Assembly (NCBI GenBank): GCA_001931905.2
Contig: MSJI02000395.1
Location: 1 to 64,000 of the forward strand
Direction: 5' to 3'
DNA from: Cladosporium sp. IMV 00045
Lineage: Eukaryota; Ascomycota; Dothideomycetes; Cladosporiales; Cladosporiaceae
DNA length: 64,000 bases
In this document: piece after piece, positions 22,746 to 34,516 of the stretch
Layout of the letters: each line of letters opens with the position of its first letter
Position numbering within the stretch: the first letter of the stretch is position 1
Notes under the pieces: generated by a model
Seen by the model: the letters and a program-made list of their open reading frames with translations, nothing else
What the model was told of the DNA's origin: nothing
The model's database searches: none
Position numbers and translations under genes: made by a program

Positions 22746-24302
22746 ATGTCGCAAGACATCCCACTCTACGTCCCCGATGGCTACTATCCGCCCTACGCCG
22801 TCGTCTCCGAAACCGACCATGGCGCATACATTATCATCGCTGTCGCATTGGGATTGACCTTCGTCCTGATATCAAGTATCCTGCGCATAGCTTTGAGGAC
22901 AAGTGTTTCACAAAGACCCGGCTTGGATGATACCTTCTTGGCTGTTGCGACAGTAAGTATGCTTGCATATCGCAAATTCATCCAAAGAGCTCAAGAAAAG
23001 TCATATGTCTAACGCTGAACCAGGTTCTGGGGATCATACAAGGATGCATTATCCTAGGCGCGTGTTCTCGTGGCCTAGGTAAATCAATTGAGCTGCTCTC
23101 ACGAAGCGCGGTCGCAAGCATCGAACGGGTACAGTAACGAGAGTCCAGAAACAATTTAAAATCATCTCTGACATCTTCAAGTCCTACTACGCCAGCAACA
23201 TATTCGTCACTACCTCTCTTGCGCTATCAAGATGCTGCATACTCATCTTCATCTTGCGCCTCACCCCAATCGAATCGCATAGACGAATCGCATATGGCAT
23301 CATTATTGCCACGGCACTTTGGGCTTTTGGTGCAGTGTTCGCCTCGGCGCTTCAGTGTGACCCATCACAACCATGGCGCGTGGTCGGGCAGCAATGCGAC
23401 AACGTGGTAAGTGAAGGGAGGTTGCCGTGTTTTCGCCCAGTCTGGCTGATTTGACTGTCTAGGCCACAAGGTTGAAAGTGGTGTGTATCTTCGACGCCAT
23501 CCTCGAAGCTTTGGTAGTAACATGTACAGCGTGGATGGTACGTCCTCTCAAGACATCTCTGTCAAACAAGTTCGTGGTAGTCTTTGTCTTTAGCTTCCGA
23601 TTGCCGTACGTACAGGCCCCGATATCCCCTCAACCTTGATCGAAGAGACTAAGACATTGCAGTATCATCGTCCTCATTGCCTTCCGCCTCAAGGTCTTCA
23701 GCCACGCGAATCTCACCACAAACTTCACTTTTGCCGAGAGCAGCTATATCGCCCTCACTCAAACACAAGTCAATTATTCCCTCATCTCGGCCACCATACC
23801 CAATCTTCGGCCTATAATCAACAACCTCAACACCCACTACGGCGCCATGGGAGAGTCAACCTTATCAGGCTCCAACTACAACTCAAACTCAAATTCCACA
23901 TCTCACTCCCGCAAAGCAACCAACACAGGCTCCGGATCTCGCACTTATCGCCGCCACAGCAGCCTCAGCAATATCTTTCCACTCAGATTCCTCGGCTCTA
24001 AAGCCAGAGATAGCACACAGATGGCCACGAAGGGCAATAGCAGTGGTAGTAGAGAAGAATACGACGACATCGAATTGCCTCACCTGGAGACGGTGCCCAG
24101 TATTGGCACCCAGGCTGTCGAGACAGGTTCTATCGTGCGGGTACATGGCGGTCTTGCTCCGGCGGTGCCGCAAGAGGCCGAAGAGGGCAGGACTTCTGGG
24201 ACTACGCGGAAGGAGGATGCAGAGAGTGTGATGAGTAATGAGAGTCAAAGGATGATTATTAGGAAAGCGGTGGATATCCATGTTCAGAGCGACCACAGAT
24301 GA
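22746..24302 (+). CDS. Seven-helix integral membrane protein, fungal rhodopsin-domain (PTH11/SAT4-like) family
   Basis: Exons 22746-22952, 23024-23128, 23182-23406, 23463-23605 and 23663-24302 (439 aa); all junctions are in frame. The N-terminus is short and extracellular (MSQDIPLYVPDGYYPPYAVV). About seven hydrophobic segments follow, the first AYIIIAVALGLTFVLISSIL. The family-typical RPGLDDTFLAVATVLGI lies near helix 2, and LQCDPSQPWRVVGQQC, an extracellular Cys pair, near the middle. The C-terminal third (from about residue 285) is a Ser/Asn-rich cytosolic tail. Proteins of this fold in fungi are often called PTH11-type receptors or SAT4-family proteins. There is no CFEM domain here, so a role as a pathogenicity receptor is not supported by the sequence. 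Ligand unknown. Confidence 0.82.
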
Positions 24303-25241
24303 GGACCGGTCGACAGCGTCAACGGTACAATAGGCCAGAAGCCGCAGAATTCATGTTATAGACTTTCCCCGGTCGAGATGGACGGCATCAGGAACTCCGG
24401 CACCTGGCCCTCAGGACCACCAGCGCTGCATGCTCTTGTCTGGAAGTAAAAAAAATACAAAGAAAGCTTGTAGCTCAAGCGATGCGGGATCACGTTCGAG
24501 TGAAGACTTGTTCGCAAGCGGCAGAGCGCTCAGCAACGCAGACTTCCAGTTCGGAGAAGATCCAACCCGCACACGCAGCATTCGAATCAGAACCACGTTG
24601 TTCGGACATGGATGACTGTACTGAGCTCTGGCCTCTCGAAAATAAATTACATGGAAGCACCGCGCAAAGAGAAAGGAGGGCTGGCTCTTCGGAAGCTTTA
24701 GAAGATCGAAGGACAGGTAAAACAGGACATGTGGAGGGTGGTCTTGGATAACACCAACGATTCAGACCTGGAGGCAGTTCATTTGTACCAGACCTGTTGC
24801 CATGCGGGCCCGGAAAGCCACTGTAACACAAAATCTAGAAAACACAACAAAAACAAATGTAAAGGCCCATCAAAAATCGAAGTTGCCAATGATAAAATGC
24901 TCTCATGCGAAAGAATTGCATCGACCGATGAGCTGATCGCTTTGAATGCTGCGTATGCAACAAATGTTTGACGCAATAAACAAAACCGAAAGATTTCACC
25001 ATCTAGTATATGCAATCTTTGACTGCGAGATATTGCGAAAAAGTGACTGTGTTTGTCAATGTTGACTCCCTTCCTCAAGCAGCTCGGCTTCATGTGCCCT
25101 GAATCGCCGACCTTTACTTTCACGAGCTTCAAACAGCCCGTTTCCCAACTTATCACTGCCGCTCCCCTCCAAACACACACCGCGCAATGATACTGCGGTA
25201 AACTCACTTACACCAAAGTCGCGACCCTCATTCGCGCAACC
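24303..25241. other. Intergenic, no gene seen
   Basis: The 3' flank of the membrane protein and the promoter of the TAF3-like gene. It is mixed composition with no convincing coding frame or structured RNA. Confidence 0.4.
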
Positions 25242-26048
25242 ATGTCTACTCAGGCTTACGACCTGCACCGTGCCCTGCTGCGGCCAGCAATCGTCCACAT
25301 CCTTCGCGCCGCCGGCTTTCACAGCACCAAACCTTCAGTCCTCGACACCATCAGCAACCTCGCCGAGCGCTACCTCATGCTCTTAGCCTCCACAACAGCA
25401 TCTCACGCCCGCTCAAGCCACAACGACCCCGTCCCGACCATCACAGACATCCGCATGGCGCTGGCCGAATGCGGCGCCCTCTCGCCATTCGCAGGCGCCG
25501 CCGAAGAAGACTGGAGAGAACGCATGCGCAGACCAATGAGCGAGATCGAGCAGCCGGAAAACGGAGGCATCACGCGAGCACAAGCAGAGAGAATGCGCCG
25601 GGACGAGGAAGACCTCAAAGACGTGCGCGATTTCATGCGCTGGTTCGACAGCCCTCAGCACGCCGAAATGCGCCGCATCGCCGGCCTCATTCCCGACGCG
25701 AGCGTCACGGGCGCCGCGAACGCTCCTACCATCGGCGTGGGAGGCGGCGTGGTGCAGGCGGAAGACTACTTGCAGGTCTTGAAGACGAAGCAGGGCAAGA
25801 CGAATGTGGATGTCAGGTTTCAGGGCACGGCTTTGGGTACGCCTGGAGAGGGGAGAAATGTGGTTATTGAGGGTGGGCCGGTGGAGAATCTGAGGGATTG
25901 GAGGCCTCCTCAAAGTCATGCGAAGCCTGCTGTCGTGGACTTGCCAGCGGCGAAGGAGACGCGGGAGGATGCGGTGATGGACGATTCTCCCAATGGAGTG
26001 TCGCCGCACGAAGACTCGCCTATGGAGGATGCACCTTCGAGCAGCTGA
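25242..26048 (+). CDS. TAF3: TAF3-like TFIID subunit with BTP histone fold
   Basis: Single exon, 268 aa. Residues about 5-85 form a bromodomain-associated (BTP) histone fold: LHRALLRPAIVHILRAAGF, then LDTISNLAERYLMLLAS and ITDIRMALAECGAL. This is the layout of TAF3, which pairs with TAF10 in TFIID; TAF8 has the same fold, so confusion is possible. The rest has a charged helix (about 90-135) with a DVRDFMRWFDSPQHAEMRR block that recurs in ascomycete homologues, and a disordered acidic tail. There is no PHD finger, as usual for fungal TAF3. It is convergent with the AlkB gene, 163 bp between stops. Confidence 0.78.
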   Translation: MSTQAYDLHRALLRPAIVHILRAAGFHSTKPSVLDTISNLAERYLMLLASTTASHARSSHNDPVPTITDIRMALAECGALSPFAGAAEEDWRERMRRPMSEIEQPENGGITRAQAERMRRDEEDLKDVRDFMRWFDSPQHAEMRRIAGLIPDASVTGAANAPTIGVGGGVVQAEDYLQVLKTKQGKTNVDVRFQGTALGTPGEGRNVVIEGGPVENLRDWRPPQSHAKPAVVDLPAAKETREDAVMDDSPNGVSPHEDSPMEDAPSSS

Positions 26049-26211
26049 GCGTCTTGATGGGTCTTTTTACAATGTTTTGGTTTGATATCTTAGCGAAGGC
26101 GTTGGTGGATAAGCTTCACTCGGGTTGAACTTGGTTTTCATCATTCACTCTTCACTACTTCCACTGTCAAGACATCTCAAGAACTGTAGGTCTTGGACCG
26201 AGGAATTTTGC

Positions 26212-27204
26212 CTAACTACCTCCAGTAGACGACTCGTTCTTTTTCCACGGCAGCATTTCTCTCTGGATCTCATCCCACTTATACACACCACCATCACCAA
26301 CATTATACCGATAATAGTTCTCCGTCCCGGCCTTGACCATCGCCTGACGGAAAGTAGTATTGATCCGGCCCTTGCCCACCTCACCGCCTTTCCGCTTTGG
26401 AATACTATGCAACCAGCAACTCTGCGTCTTACCCTTCATGAGCACCATATCACCACTCCCAAGCGGCAACTTCATGGGCTTCGTCTCCGACTCATCCTTC
26501 CGCTCAGTCGGCTTGTGCTTCATCAGAAAATCCCGCTGCGCACCAAGCGTGAAAGACGCTATCGCCGGCAGCGAGCCTAGGAATCGCTCATCGTCGCTGT
26601 GATAGCTTATGCTGTCGTCTCCTGAGGCGTAGTAATTCACCAGGACGAAATTCCATTTGCAGCCGGTGGCGTTCTCTGTCAGTCGGCGTAAGACGTCCAA
26701 GCACTCTGGGATCGGTCGGGGTTGGCATCTGTAGGCATCTTTCGCCACTGGTTTGCCGGATGTCACTTCTAATAGCTTGCCTTGGTCGTCGAATCTGGCC
26801 GTCTCGTCGACGCCGAAGACGGTCGTGTAGCGTGGCGTGTTGATTTGCGTTTCGACCGGGCCGCGCTTGATGTTGTATTGGACTCTGTAGAAGAAGAGTT
26901 GCGATCGGAGGAAATCGAAGAGGTCGCGGGAGATTTCCTTGGCGATGTAGGGTTGGTAGTAGAGGAGATCGAGGTCGGGTTTGTCGTTGATGGTTTTGGC
27001 TTCAGCGGCGGGTGAGAAGTTCAGGATGTCTACGATCTCTGTGGGTAGTTGAGGAAGGGCGAAGGGATATGTCGGATGTGTTGATTGCGGTATAGCAGCG
27101 TTGCTCGCATTGTCCGGATTGACGATTCTGGTCTTCTTGGTTGGAGGTGGAGTGAAGAAGCTGTCGAGTGTCCTGGGCCGTTTTACGGTATTGGTGCTTG
27201 TCAT
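26212..27204 (-). CDS. AlkB-family DNA dioxygenase (ALKBH2/3-like)
   Basis: Single minus-strand exon, 330 aa, ATG at 27204. The Fe(II)/2-oxoglutarate site is complete: H202 and D204 in YHSDDERFLG, H266 in WLHSIPKR, and the 2OG-binding Arg in GRINTTFR (R280, R286). The preceding NFVLVNYYASGDDSIS is the ALKBH2/3 nucleotide-recognition lid signature, and SFTLGAQRDF is also family-typical. The enzyme is expected to reverse 1-methyladenine and 3-methylcytosine in DNA in the nucleus. The N-terminus has RPRTLDSFF (residues 9-17), like a PCNA-interacting motif without the leading Gln, and basic residues after it that could be a nuclear signal. It is longer than human ALKBH2 because of an N-terminal disordered section. 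Confidence 0.9.
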   Translation of the reverse strand: MTSTNTVKRPRTLDSFFTPPPTKKTRIVNPDNASNAAIPQSTHPTYPFALPQLPTEIVDILNFSPAAEAKTINDKPDLDLLYYQPYIAKEISRDLFDFLRSQLFFYRVQYNIKRGPVETQINTPRYTTVFGVDETARFDDQGKLLEVTSGKPVAKDAYRCQPRPIPECLDVLRRLTENATGCKWNFVLVNYYASGDDSISYHSDDERFLGSLPAIASFTLGAQRDFLMKHKPTERKDESETKPMKLPLGSGDMVLMKGKTQSCWLHSIPKRKGGEVGKGRINTTFRQAMVKAGTENYYRYNVGDGGVYKWDEIQREMLPWKKNESSTGGS

Positions 27205-28606
27205 GTTTCCTGTTCACTAGTCTTATTACTTATGCAATTAATTGAGGATCTCGTCCATATCATTCTCTCGTCAAACGCGTCGGATAATCTTACGAGGAAG
27301 ACGCGATGCGGGTTGATGACATCATACATCTGAAGTGAATGCATTTTGCTTGACAGCTACTATGGTACATCCACGAGGCGTCGCTAAGCAATGCATCTGC
27401 TTCCTGGCCGCATGATTTAGTTTTGAGGATGTGTATTCTCATCGACGCTTGGTTGATTTTCTCAAATGGCACAAGACATGTAGGTCGATACTAGCCGCGC
27501 GGCCGCAAGACCGCGAAGTCGAAAAGTAAAGCATCAGAAATTGATGTTTGTCAGCACACTCATGCTCTACAATCTTGTTGCCTAAAGATAAGAATGTTGA
27601 AAGTGGTGGCTTTGAACTTGGGACGCGTAGGTCGATGTAGTACGTATTCAATGTACAACGTGTACACTTCTTTGCACTTGCATACGATTGCACCTGATGC
27701 TCGGTAGGTGGTCGTTGACTACAGCGAGACATCTGTCAACTCTTGGGGCACCATGATCTCGTTATTATCAATATAGATTTGCGAATGTGATCAGTATTGC
27801 GTAGGCCAAATCAGGTATCTCAAAATTGTAAAGACAATTATTCAAATTGCACTTGCGACAGTTCCTGATATCGTTTAAATCCTTGATTCATCCAATTGCG
27901 TCCGGTGTCACGCCAACTCATCACTAGAATTTTGGCATTTCGATGACCATGAGCGATGGAAGCAGTTTGACACATGTGCAACCATACCACAGTATCTCCG
28001 GCGCGAAGGAAGCGATTTTGTGGCGCAATGCTTGGAGTTGTCGAAGGATTTGCCCCGCCTGCTGGCTGAGAGAACATCTCGTTGGCCCGCCTGAGCTGTT
28101 CTCTGGAGAAGTCGGTGTTTTCAAGACTCCAGGAACAGCATCACATTCGATTTGAGCCGACGCGAAAACAATGTACTGCGCAGAATCGGGAGCCCGTAAA
28201 TGACGAGAAACTGATATGGACATAAACAGCCTTAATTCCAGATCCATGCATTCGGATCTTGTAGCCATGAGCTCATGTATCTATCTTGGCCTACTTGGCG
28301 ATCCACATTAATGGCTCGGTATGATTTGCACCGCCTGCGGCCGCGAATGCGGTACTCATGCGCCTCCAGGTGTAAATGCATTACGCGTTGGCGAGTGCCA
28401 CTGCTAAGACGTTCTCTTAGCGATATCAGAATGGCGACCTTGGGGCTGGGAATGCGATGTTCATGAGCTCCTCATCACTCACTCGCCATACCACCACCTC
28501 ACTTTTGTCTTACCACTACCATCAGGATAACCAGCATCGGGTCCATACTGTCCAATATTCAGGCTGGCTTTTGGTTGTCTGGCCTCGGAACTACGGTATC
28601 TAGGCC
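27205..28606. other. Intergenic between the divergent AlkB and ABC transporter genes
   Basis: About 1.4 kb. It holds both promoters. No coding frame with recognisable features on either strand, and no tRNA boxes. Confidence 0.4.
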
Positions 28607-31600
28607 ATGGCGGTCCTACGCCTTTGTCGCCAGATATGGGCGCTCGTCATTAAGGATCTGACAATCGTGGTCTGGCACAGCTGGCTATCGACCTTCCTCC
28701 GTGCGGTGGCGTTACCAATCGCATACATGTTCTTCATCGCTTATGTGCGGAACTTCTTCCTTCCTCCATCGGAATACGGCATAGCATCGTCGTACAACCC
28801 CGTTCGAGACCTCACGACAGAAGTCTTCAACTCTTCTACGGACCTGGGAGGACGCAACAGGGTTGTTTTTGTCAATGAATGGGGTCCAGGAGGTCAGATT
28901 GATGATGTGATTGATGGTATTGCAACGCCTCTGGAAAATGCTGGAGCCGATGTACACCGCGTCTCCAACGAGCAGGAGCTGTTTGACCTCTGCCCTAGTA
29001 GTCTCACCGGCCTTTCTTCATGCTATGGAGCTGTAACATTCGGCTCTTCACCTGATCAAGGAGGCGTATGGGCTTACACAGCGCGTGCAGACTTTGGTCT
29101 GGGTCTGAGTCCATACGTTAACGCGAACGACAATGACGTCCAAGTCTTTGTTCTACCATTCGTTCACGCCATTGACGCAGGGATCGCTCGAGTCGAGGGT
29201 GTTCCGTTTCCAACGGAGCAATACGAATATCCTTTCACATATGAGACGCGGCAGGATCGAGCGGACGAAATCCAGAGATTTTTCATGCGAGCCCTTGGAA
29301 ACTATCTTGCCGTCACCATGTTCATTGGAATCTGCGGAATCACCTACCATCTCCCTGGCCATTTGGCAACTGAGCGGGAGATCGGAATTTCAAGCTTGAT
29401 AGACTCCATGCTCTATACCTCACATCAAGGACTCGCTATGATCGCTAGACTGGCCTCTGTTTACATATCCTTCGCCATGGTCTACCTTCCAAGTTGGCTT
29501 GCTATGGGTGCGATTGTCTCCACCCTGATGTTCGAACAAACTCCTGCCAGTATCGTGGTGCCATTCCATCTGTTGACCGGACTGTCTCTCACCGGCTACG
29601 CAATATTCATGGCAAGCCTTTTCCGGAGGGCGCAGCTCTCAGGAACCACCACTCTGCTGTTGGCCCTGATCTTGGCGATCATTTCACAATTCATCCCACA
29701 CACCGAGATAGTTCAAGGTGTTTTAGGATGTCTGTTTCCATCGGCTGCCTACACTTTCTTCCAGATCGAGATTGCGAACGTTGAACAGAACCTTCAGCCT
29801 TACAACCTCCAGTCCCCTCAGTTTTTCTGGACCAATAGTCTCCAAGGATATACCTTCTACGTCTTCTTGGTTGTACAGATAGTAGTCTATCCGCTGCTCG
29901 CTTGTTTAGTGCAGTGGACCAAGTACGGCACCCCCAATCGCTGCCGAACGGGCCTTCGGGATGGCGATGATGCTGCACTTCGGATTGTGAACTTCACAAA
30001 GCTGTTCTATCCAAGCTGGTGGAGACGGCTCTTCAAGCGGGAAAGGCCCTTCAAGGCGGTAGACGATCTCAGTCTATCTCTATCAAAAGGTCACGTTGTT
30101 GCTTTACTGGGAGCGAATGGAAGTGGAAAGAGCACTACCCTTTCTGCCATTGCTGGGACGCAGTCCACAACATCTGGACATATTGAAAGAGACCCACATG
30201 TCGCACTTGGATTCTGTCCACAGAAGAACGTTCTCTGGGACGAGCTCTCCGTCATGCAACATGTGCGAATCTTCAACGCTCTTAAAGCGAAGGATAAGCC
30301 TCAGTCTCGGAGAGAGATCCAGGATCTCATTGTAGCTTGCGATTTGGAGAAGAAAATGAAGAAGAAGTCCAAGACGCTCTCAGGAGGGCAGAAGCGAAAG
30401 CTTCAACTCGCGATGGCCTTCATTGGTCGGAGCCAAGTCTGCTGCGTGGACGAAGTCTCCTCAGGCCTTGATCCACTTTCAAGGAGGAAAATCTGGAACA
30501 TCCTTTTGAGTGAAAGAGAGCACAGGACGTTGCTCTTGACTACTCATGCGCTCGATGAGGCAGATGCTCTCGCAGATGACATTGTGATCATGTCCAAGGG
30601 CCAATTGGTGGTTCAAGGATCTGCACCAGAGCTGAAGCACGAGCACGGAGGGGGATATCAAGTCATCACAAGAGACCCCAATGCCATTCATCTACCAAAG
30701 CTTCGTGCACATCATGGGCTGAGCGGCGAGTACTACTTCAACGCCGCAACGTCTGCGGAGGCTCGCAACATCTCGAAGCAAATCCGCTCGTCCGGAATCC
30801 ACGATCTGCAGATTCACGGTCCAACGATACAAGATGTGTTTCTTGGTTTATCTAGAGAATTTGCTGAGGAGCTATCTCAAATGCAGTCTTCTTCTGGGCT
30901 CTTGGGCGACGAAGACAGCTCAAATAGCCGGGACCGTGCAACATCGCCTGATGACCAGCTGAAGAAAATCTCCAACGGTCTAGGCATTGAGAGCGGTCAA
31001 GGGTCCTCCTTCATTCGCCAAACCTGGATTCTTTACCGGAAGAGACTTTTGATCCTGCGGCGCAACTGGCTTCCGTACCTTTGCTTGCTGGTAATCCCCA
31101 TCATCGCTGCTGGCCTGACGACTATGTTCCTTGGAGGCTTCAATCCACTGCGATGTTCTCGCGGTCAGATTGCCAACAACCCACAAAGGCTCTCACTCGG
31201 CGCCCTCGAGCGTTTTTGGGGTATCCTCGTCCCCGTGGGACCTTCCAGCCAGTTCTCGATCAGCGATCTGCCAGCTCAGTATCAGCCTTTCGCTGGGCGC
31301 ATGCGACCTGTGGACAACTATGCTGCATTCCAGGCTTATATCAGAGATAACTTTCGGGACGTCGTTCCTGGCGGTTTCTACTTGGGCGCTGATATAGGAC
31401 CAAATCCAGCGCCATTGATGGCTTACCGTATCAACGGTAACATTGGATACGCAGCTCTTGCGAAGAACGTCCTGGACTCGTATCTCACTGGCCTCACGAT
31501 CAACGCCGAGTTCTCGACGTTTGCGCTGCCTTTTGTCGCCAGCATGGGTGACTCCCTCCAGTTGGTGCTTTACATTACCTTTGCCCTGTGCGTCTCTACC

Positions 31601-33453
31601 GCATTCTTCGCGCTGTATCCCACGTTCGAACGCTTAAGCAATATTCGAGCTCTACACTACAGCAACGGCGTCAGACCGGCGCCTCTCTGGCTGGCGTACT
31701 GGCTCTTCGATGCAATTTTCACAATCATTGTAGCTGTTGTTTCGATCGTACTTTTGGCCTCGGTAAGTCTTATTCATCATTTCTCAGTTTTTCCGGTACT
31801 GATATTGTCTCGTAGCTTGCCGATGTCTGGTACGCTCCAAGCTATCTTTGCATCGTCTTCTGGCTTTTCGGGTTAAGCTCAACACTACTGGCGTACATCA
31901 TCTCACTATTCTCAACCAGTCAGTTGGCTGCTTTTGCGTTTGTTGCTGGTGGTCAAGCAATCTTTGGACTCATTTACTTCCTGCTGTGAGTGTCTCACGC
32001 GTCTATATGGTGGATACTAGTGCTGACATGCTCAAGATACCTGGTACTTCTGACATTCGCGGCGGCGGAGAGACTCCAATACAATCTCAACATCTTGCAA
32101 TACGTAATGGGGCTCTTCTTCCCCTCCGCGAACGTCCTGAGAGCTCTACTGCTCACTCTTAACCAGTCACAACTCCTTTGTCGAGGCCAAGAACTGGTCT
32201 CTTACCCCGGCGACATCACAGTCTATGGATGCCCCATTCTGTACCTGATCATTCAGATCTTTGTGTTTTACGGAATTCTTGTCTGGCATGATTCGGGTGC
32301 AAGGTTTCCCATCCCATTTCGTTCCAAGACGAAGTCTGTTGAGTCTGAAAAGACGATGACCCTACCGGCCGATGTGCGGACTGAAGCATCTCGCGCAGAA
32401 ACTTCGGACGACAAGCTCAGAATCCTGCATATGAACAAGAAGTTCGGCCACGACCAAGTGGTTGACGATGTGACGCTTGGTGTAGATGGGAGTGAGATTC
32501 TCGCCCTCCTGGGACCCAATGGAGCCGGCAAGACAACAACGCTATCTTTGATCCGTGGCAATATCCGTCCTTCCACGCGTGAATCTGACGTCCTGGTCGG
32601 CGGCGCATCGATTCGGAAGAATAAGCTTGCCGCACGCAAAATGCTGGGTGTGTGCCCACAATTCGACACGACCGACTACATGACGGTCACTGAGCATCTG
32701 TCGTTCTATGCTCGCGTACGCGGAGTTCGCGATGTTGAGGCCAACGTTTCGAAGTGCATACAGGCTGTGGGTTTGAGCCCATACAAGAAACGACGAGCAG
32801 GCAACCTCTCTGGAGGAAACCAAAGAAAGCTCAGTCTTGCCACCTCTATCATTGGAAATCCGAGTGTGCTACTACTGGATGAGCCAAGCACAGGCATGGA
32901 TGCCGTGGCCATGAGGATCATGTGGCGAGCAATCGCCTCCATCAAGACGAGCCGCGCCATACTAATGACCACGCACTCAATGGAAGAAGCATCCACCTTA
33001 TCTGACAAGGCTGCTATTTTGGATCGCCGATTGCTCGCCGTGAGCGGGACGCGAGACTTGGTCAACATGCACGGACAAGGCTTGTATCACGTTCATCTCA
33101 CGCTTGCAAGCGGTGTTTATGCGACTGCAGATGAGATGACCAGGGTAAGGAGTTGGTTTACCAATACTTTCCCAGGAACTGCTGCGCATGATGCATCGGG
33201 CGCCGCAAGAAGAGGCCAACTTCGGCTAGCAATACCAATCCAGAGCCTGGCAGAGCGAGGGCCCATGACAAACAAGTCAGGAATCGACACGTCGGAGCAC
33301 GTCGAGTCAACTGATCCGCAGGAGAAGCTCTTCGATTTGCTCGAAGATCACAAGGATGAGCTTGGTATCTCGTACTATTCGATCAGCCAGCCTGCGCTCG
33401 AGGACGTGTTCTTGGACGTCCTCTCACGGAACAGGGATTTGGAAGATGAATAG
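28607..33453 (+). CDS. Full-length ABCA-subfamily ABC transporter
   Basis: Exons 28607-31762, 31816-31985 and 32037-33453 (1,580 aa); introns of 53 and 51 nt lie in the second membrane domain. Order: TMD1 (TM helix near residues 30-50, large lumenal loop to about 225, five more helices), NBD1, TMD2, NBD2. NBD1 has Walker A GANGSGKST (about residue 502), LSGGQ, Walker B CCVDEVSSGLDP and switch His in LLTTHALDEADAL. NBD2 has GPNGAGKTT (about 1268), LSGGN, VLLLDEPSTGMD and LMTTHSMEEASTL. Both sites look catalytically complete. The large extracytosolic loops after the first helix of each half, and the LSGGQ/GLDP layout, place it in ABCA, a lipid-transport subfamily. The transported lipid and the membrane are not shown by the sequence. 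It is convergent with the next gene, 85 bp between stops. Confidence 0.92.
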
Positions 33454-33538
33454 ATTGTTGCTCGTAGCCTTTAATGATACATGACTTACATTGATTTGAG
33501 CTTTCATCATTTCGTTTCGTCGACTGCAATTGCAGCAT

Positions 33539-34516
33539 CTAGCCCTCGTACCATCGATCAAGGTCATCCTGCCGTACCTCCCAAGCCCAATGCAAGCACG
33601 TCTGGCTCACGACTGGGCTGATACCAGGTCTTTCGTCATCCTCATCGTCGTCCTCGTCTTCCACAGTCCTGACGCCCGCGCGAGCATACTGCTTCAGCAG
33701 TGTCCTCTTCCATCTGCCTGTCTCGCCCACACATTTTCTCCATCGACTGACCTGCCTCTCATCATCGTCGCATCTCCGGCCTTGAAAGAAGCGACAATAC
33801 CATTGAAACCAACCCCTCACATCATGCTCATGGCTAATCCACCCAGCGGCTTCCCACTCTTCGATAGTCTGCCCACAAGCCCTGTGGAACTTGTTGATCT
33901 CTGCATCATACTCTGGGTTTGTCAAGTACTTCTCCACATTCAACCCACTAATCCATTTGTCTGGTAATTCTTTCCAATCGCCCTCAACGACTATGCCCAA
34001 CTTTCTCGACTTCAAAGGTCGAAAATATGACCCGCCAAATACGCCTTCCCGTAGCATCTCTTCCGGGCTCTTGTTCGGCGTGAAACTCTCCCAATCTTCG
34101 AAATGGAAAACAGCGTTCAGACCTCGTGTAGGCTCAGACGCAACGGGTTTCCAGTTCGACCATCCGCTTTGAATATCGCCTACATCTTTGACTGGCACCA
34201 AAGGCTCCGTCTCTTCTTTCACAATCGATCCGAGTTTCTTCTGTTTCTTCGCAGCGGCAGAACGCGGTAGCGATACGGGCTTAATGTCTGGTTCATCGGC
34301 ATAGTTGGGCTTGGAAGGCGCGCTTGCTAATCGTGCTGATGTTCGAGAGGGAGCAGTGTCTTGTTGCAAACGCCGTTTCTTCGCAGGCGGTTGGGTATCA
34401 TTTGTGCGTTTTGTGCGGGTTTCGCGCTGCGGTCCTAAGGGTTTGATGTCGAGCTCGGCGAGGAGGGCTTGGTTTTTGGCGATTTTGGCGGCGCGTTGGG
34501 TTTCGTAATCGTTCAT
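33539..34516 (-). CDS. Conserved tryptophan-rich protein with basic N-terminus, function unknown
   Basis: Single minus-strand exon, 325 aa, ATG at 34516. The N-terminal third is basic and disordered with a likely nuclear signal (PPAKKRRLQ, about residue 43) and KKQKKLGS. The rest is a Trp/Phe-rich domain with blocks FHFEDWESFTPNKSPEEML, GGSYFRP, GDWKELPDKWISGLN and GWFQWYCRFFQGRR. These resemble a conserved unnamed fungal family that I know only as hypothetical proteins. A Cys-containing helix and a short acidic run (DEDDDEDDE) near residue 295 follow. I cannot assign a function. The composition suggests a nuclear role. It is convergent with the ABC transporter gene. Confidence 0.8.
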   Translation of the reverse strand: MNDYETQRAAKIAKNQALLAELDIKPLGPQRETRTKRTNDTQPPAKKRRLQQDTAPSRTSARLASAPSKPNYADEPDIKPVSLPRSAAAKKQKKLGSIVKEETEPLVPVKDVGDIQSGWSNWKPVASEPTRGLNAVFHFEDWESFTPNKSPEEMLREGVFGGSYFRPLKSRKLGIVVEGDWKELPDKWISGLNVEKYLTNPEYDAEINKFHRACGQTIEEWEAAGWISHEHDVRGWFQWYCRFFQGRRCDDDERQVSRWRKCVGETGRWKRTLLKQYARAGVRTVEDEDDDEDDERPGISPVVSQTCLHWAWEVRQDDLDRWYEG

